NCBI GenBank assembly: GCA_949825045.1
Contig: OX463820.1
Coordinates: 5,034,501-5,098,500, forward strand
DNA length: 64,000 nt
Direction of reading: 5' to 3'
Source of the DNA: Argyresthia goedartella
Lineage: Eukaryota; Arthropoda; Insecta; Lepidoptera; Argyresthiidae
Shown here: one piece after another, positions 63,279 through 64,000 of the stretch
Position numbering within the stretch: the first letter of the stretch is position 1
Layout of the letters: the number at the start of each line of letters is the position of its first letter
The notes under the pieces: model-generated
Database searches by the model: none
The model's input: only the letters and a program-made list of their open reading frames with translations
What the model was told of the DNA's origin: nothing
Translations under genes and position numbers: made by a program

Positions 63279-64000
63279 TGTCGCGTGAAGATACGACCTA
63301 ACAGAAACTAACAGAACCTAACAGAAAACAACAACCAAGATAAAATTTAGTAGTATCAGTTTATTAGAAGTATAGTATTTACAGTGAAGTCTATAAAAAA
63401 GATGATGCGAAGATGAGGATGGATGAGATGTGAAACAGGTTTTATAAAATACAGATGTCTGGATAGAAAGAAGGAAGCGGAGACCTGGGTGCAGGTGTAT
63501 TTGTTGTTGTAGATGTTGTTGAAATCGTCGTTGTAGGAACAGTAGCGGGCGTACTTGTAGTTACGCCTCGCAGGATCCCGTTGTAGAAATCGTCGTTGTA
63601 GGAATAGTAGCGGCGTTGGCACGGCTCGCAGAATCCTGTTGTAGAAATCTTCGTTGTAGGAATGGTAGCGGCGTAGGCGCGGCTCGCAGAATCCCGTTGT
63701 TTGAAGATTGATTTGAAGGTTTTGAGGGAGTTTGAAGGCTCGCAGGATCCCGTTGTAGATGGAGAATTTGGAGATTTGAAGGAGTTTGAAGGCTTCGCAG
63801 GATCCCGGGGTTGAGCGACCCCGGGATAAGGCCTTTACTGGTACTTCCAGTTCAGAAACTGACGTGAGACTCCCAGAATTGAAGAAATGTTCCGCTTTTA
63901 TACCCTTTTTGGAGAGTTCTAAAAATTATTTAAATTAAACGTAATTTTTGAGAGTGGCCAAGAGAGAAAGAGTATTTTTGTAAAAGTATTAAAGTAAACA
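63279..64000 (-). repeat. gypsy B-type LTR, minus strand, right-hand portion
   Basis: Reverse complement ends CGCGACA at 63279. It carries the AATAAA, the CTACAACGA repeats, the hairpin (63802-63827), the TATA box (about 63897-63904) and start motif of the gypsy-B LTR, with an extra GTTAGTTTCT copy near 63305. The sequence beyond 63278 is LINE-6, not a primer site, so this is a 3' or solo LTR. Confidence 0.9.
63802..63827 (-). repeat. Conserved LTR hairpin, B form, minus strand
   Basis: Same stem with T-A closing pair and loop CGCTCA as 36433-36458. Confidence 0.78.

Noticed and set aside
1..64000. tRNA or rRNA genes
   Set aside because: No cloverleaf-like block or rRNA core was recognised. 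tRNA-like strings found are short primer binding sites of retrotransposons.

Overview
This is animal nuclear DNA, almost certainly from an insect and most likely a moth or butterfly. The reasons are AT-rich host sequence with small palindromic GTAGGTACCTAC-type motifs, many CR1/Jockey-like LINEs with short tandem tails, Ty3/gypsy and BEL/Pao elements, a BED-finger hAT transposon and a THAP-domain gene fragment. I see no clear single-copy host gene, rRNA or tRNA. Nearly every base can be assigned to a mobile element, a relic of one, or a short unassigned stretch. Dense nesting of this kind is usual for insect heterochromatin or a lepidopteran W chromosome; that placement is inference. All alignments were made by eye within the window. 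Family names come from motifs, not from searches.

Layout. 1-15907: a Ty3/gypsy element (gypsy-A) whose gag is split by a complete but mutated BEL/Pao element (BEL-1, 789-8368, 5-bp duplication). Its 3' part holds a reverse-oriented LINE-1 (12534-13530), and it ends in two tandem LTRs only 13 bp apart. 15908-27112: a pile of LINEs. LINE-2 abuts an unnamed repeat R. R is split by LINE-X, which is itself split by LINE-3 (nearly complete, minus strand) and LINE-Y (minus strand). 27113-28640: no gene seen. 28645-35775: a decayed minus-strand LINE-W and the 5' part of plus-strand LINE-V. 35776-46590: gypsy-B inserted in LINE-V; its 3' LTR is cut by BEL-2, followed by an LTR stub and a further full BEL-2 LTR. 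45945-49548: LINE-E.

50156-55393 is the most notable object: an apparently intact hAT transposon with a perfect 8-bp target duplication and long terminal inverted repeats packed with 31 TATCGATA octamers. It has a two-exon BED-finger transposase gene of 615 codons and, converging on it, a second four-exon gene of 180 codons on the opposite strand whose product ends in a BESS-like motif. TATCGATA is the site bound in Drosophila by DREF, a protein with a BED finger and hAT ancestry. This element may therefore show the transposon-level origin of that protein-DNA pairing.

55402-64000: a second copy of R split by LINE-Z only 8 bp from where LINE-X split the first copy, a TTAA-flanked palindromic element, a THAP-domain gene fragment, LINE-6 (intact reverse transcriptase frame) and the end of a third gypsy LTR.

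Several translation signals can be read directly. Both gypsy copies have an A AAA AAC heptamer just before the gag stop with pol in the -1 frame. Both BEL elements have a TAG at the same place, exactly 117 nt before the protease Asp codon, with pol continuing in the same frame. Single-base frameshifts and perfect fold-back palindromes recur. Some of these could be long-read assembly errors, so claims resting on them need read-level checks.
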